64,000 bases of DNA. Source: Metaphire vulgaris. Its lineage: Eukaryota; Annelida; Clitellata; Crassiclitellata; Megascolecidae. The translations under genes and the position numbers were made by a program. Shown here one piece after another: positions 62,674 to 64,000 of the stretch. The stretch is taken from positions 106,001-170,000 of the forward strand of contig CM030853.1 of NCBI GenBank assembly GCA_018105865.1, written 5' to 3'. Positions within the stretch are counted from its first letter, which is position 1. Each line of letters starts with the position of its first letter. The notes under the pieces are model-generated. The model ran no database searches and was not told where the DNA came from. It saw nothing but the letters and a program-made list of their open reading frames with translations.

Positions 62674-63459
62674 CTACAAAATGGAGAATCAATCACAGAA
62701 TGAGATTTTGTGAATAATCGAAGCGCCACCTACCGTCCGAAGTCCACCACCGCCTCCTCCTCCTCCTCCTTCTCCACTGATCGTCTTTCTCTGTCACAAT
62801 GTTCGACTTCTCAGAAAAGTTCTCCTGAAATTCTCTCAAATTCTTCTCGGTTTGATTTTTCTCATCTTCAGTCCTCTCCCTCATCCCCCCTACATCCTCA
62901 TCAGCATCCTCCTCGGCACTCTTCTTCGCTTCCTCTTCATCCTCCTCTGTTACGCATATCTCCTCATCCTCTGCATCGCTTTCGCTCTCTTGGTCACTTT
63001 GACAACGGTGGTCGTTGTCATGGGAACTGCTCTCGCAATCGTCGCCGTTGCTATCACCATGACAGCTGTGGTCGTCATGGCAATCGCAGAAGGCGCCGTA
63101 ACCGTGGTTACTACAGCTGCATCTAATTGGTTCCGATGTTGAAGTTGCGCTGTTCTGAAGAGCATTGATTCGCCTAAAATGCAATTGAGCCAAAGGAATG
63201 CAGCATTAAGATGAATGCTTAAACCAAAGGAACGGTGCATTGCACTAGCTCAAAATCCATTATTAACAGTAAGTGATAGATAACTCTTCTACCGGTGATT
63301 ATATGCAACAACGACAATAGTGATGATGACGACAACGACATTTTGCATTTAAAGAGCTTGAAATACAAGATAGAATGCCTACTTTTTTTCCCTCTTTCCT
63401 CCTCCTGTATCTCGAAATCCTTTTGCAAACGGATTGTTATCAATCTTCAACTGAGTGAT
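61551..63459 (-). CDS. TBX2/3: TBX2/3-type T-box transcription factor, 3' exons (partial)
   Basis: Three coding exons are present: 63459-63383, 63173-62734 and 62566-61551 (TGA at 61551). Their phases join, giving the last 510 residues; earlier T-box exons lie beyond the right edge. The first exon (77 bp) encodes [19 protein letters not shown] then GKREKK, the C-terminal end of the T-box DNA-binding domain. The GKREKK end and downstream SDAEDEE acidic region point to the TBX2/3 branch of repressors, as does HRHPLRHH followed by SRFSPYG, which resembles the conserved C-terminal block of TBX3. The tail carries long Gln, Pro and Ser runs. A Cys/His-rich stretch ([14 protein letters not shown]) in the middle exon is unusual. 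The vertebrate C-terminal 'LQSIQRLVSGL' motif is not seen. The last intron is largely a GA (sense) repeat. Confidence 0.92.
62611..62671. repeat. CT microsatellite in the last TBX2/3 intron
   Basis: About 30 TC units (GA in sense) lie within the 167-bp intron 62567-62733. The intron is otherwise open in the frame of the last exon, which makes an artificial Arg-Glu extension when read through. Confidence 0.95.
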
Positions 63460-63560
63460 CTGTTCAAGTAAGTAAGATAAAAGATCGATGAATGAATGAA
63501 TTCCATTAAACATTTTCTATGGATGAATTCAATGCAAAGAATTATGCAAAGGCAACTGAG

Positions 63561-63563
<3 letters not shown>

Positions 63564-63635
<72 letters not shown>
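63564..63635. repeat. GA microsatellite in a TBX2/3 intron
   Basis: About 36 GA units on the plus strand, upstream (in gene sense) of the ITQLKID exon. Confidence 0.95.
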
Positions 63636-63640
<5 letters not shown>

Positions 63641-63689
63641 TGAGATAATTCAATGGCGGTCCTGTCATAATCGGCAGCAGCAGCAGCAG

Positions 63690-63870
63690 CAGCCGAGGGC
63701 GTAACTTCCGGGCGCCAAGTAATTCCTCCGTTTCTCCTGAATCCGGGTCCGATTACTTGGAGGGGACGACGACCGATAGCATCGTCTGCATTCGCGGTCG
63801 CCGCTGTCTCTCGTCTGCTCTGCCGAGGGAGACCAACATGGCGTCTCTCGTCATGCAGCCACTCCCACTT
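63690..63870. promoter_or_regulatory. Possible internal promoter with ETS and YY1 motifs
   Basis: AACTTCCGG (63703-63711) fits an ETS/GABP site and CCAACATGGCGTC (63833-63845) fits the YY1 consensus, in a CG-rich patch inside what should be a TBX2/3 intron. Both motifs are common in animal housekeeping promoters. A short plus-strand frame starts at the ATG in the YY1 motif and stops after 13 codons. The call rests on two motifs and composition. Confidence 0.3.
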
Positions 63871-64000
63871 CTTCTATAGCGCCCACAAAGCGTCTCTCAA
63901 ACGTCGCAGAATATTTTCTACTTCTGTCTATTTTTAGCGCTCGTCGAAAAGGAAAAGTTTTGTGCAAAATGCTCTGGATGCGAAAATTCATAGACTTTAA

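Overview
The window is nuclear DNA from an animal. Three genes with introns can be read, all on the minus strand, and all are metazoan families: a complete SMAD4 (stop at 19582, start at 24005), a complete calcium/calmodulin-dependent protein kinase kinase (CaMKK; stop at 27942, start at 39633), and the 3' half of a TBX2/3-type T-box gene (61551 to 63459, its earlier exons lying beyond the window). The phylum cannot be fixed from this sequence. Short to medium introns, very many short DNA transposons, long GA/CA/TA microsatellites and repeated AGGCCTA palindromes suggest an aquatic invertebrate, but that is inference. All exon boundaries were read by eye from splice sites, reading phase and family conservation; no alignment was run.

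Layout. 1-1000: a 334-bp tandem satellite and a transposon remnant. 1000-8600: mostly gene-free, with a duplicated 5.4-6.4 kb block and a possible promoter/first exon near 8.7 kb. 9.1-15.3 kb: a nest of short elements with hAT hallmarks (8-bp target duplications, CAG...CTG ends), several inserted into one another. 15.8-16.4 kb: a small gene for a membrane-anchored coiled-coil protein, bracketed by a near-identical 126-bp direct repeat. 17-19.5 kb: SMAD4 3' flank with two more hAT-like elements. 19.6-24.0 kb: SMAD4, 11 coding exons, 551 aa. 24.0-27.9 kb: AT-rich intergenic DNA. 27.9-39.6 kb: CaMKK, 14 coding exons, 699 aa, with a transposon composite in one intron. 40-60 kb: no confident gene; a few candidate minus-strand exons, several minisatellites and a second, hairpin-rich transposon composite (54.8-57.2 kb). 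61.5-64 kb: TBX2/3 3' exons.

The genes do not form an operon. SMAD4 is the common mediator of TGF-beta/BMP signalling, CaMKK is the upstream kinase of CaMKI/IV and AMPK, and TBX2/3 is a developmental repressor. The CaMKK-TBX2/3 linkage recalls CAMKK2 and TBX3 on human 12q24 and CAMKK1 and TBX2 on human chromosome 17.

The most unusual signals are in the mobile DNA. Two pairs of one short hAT-like family each enclose unrelated DNA, and in each case only the outermost flanks of the pair carry matching 8-bp duplications, as if the pair plus cargo had behaved as one transposition unit or had been rebuilt through a circle.
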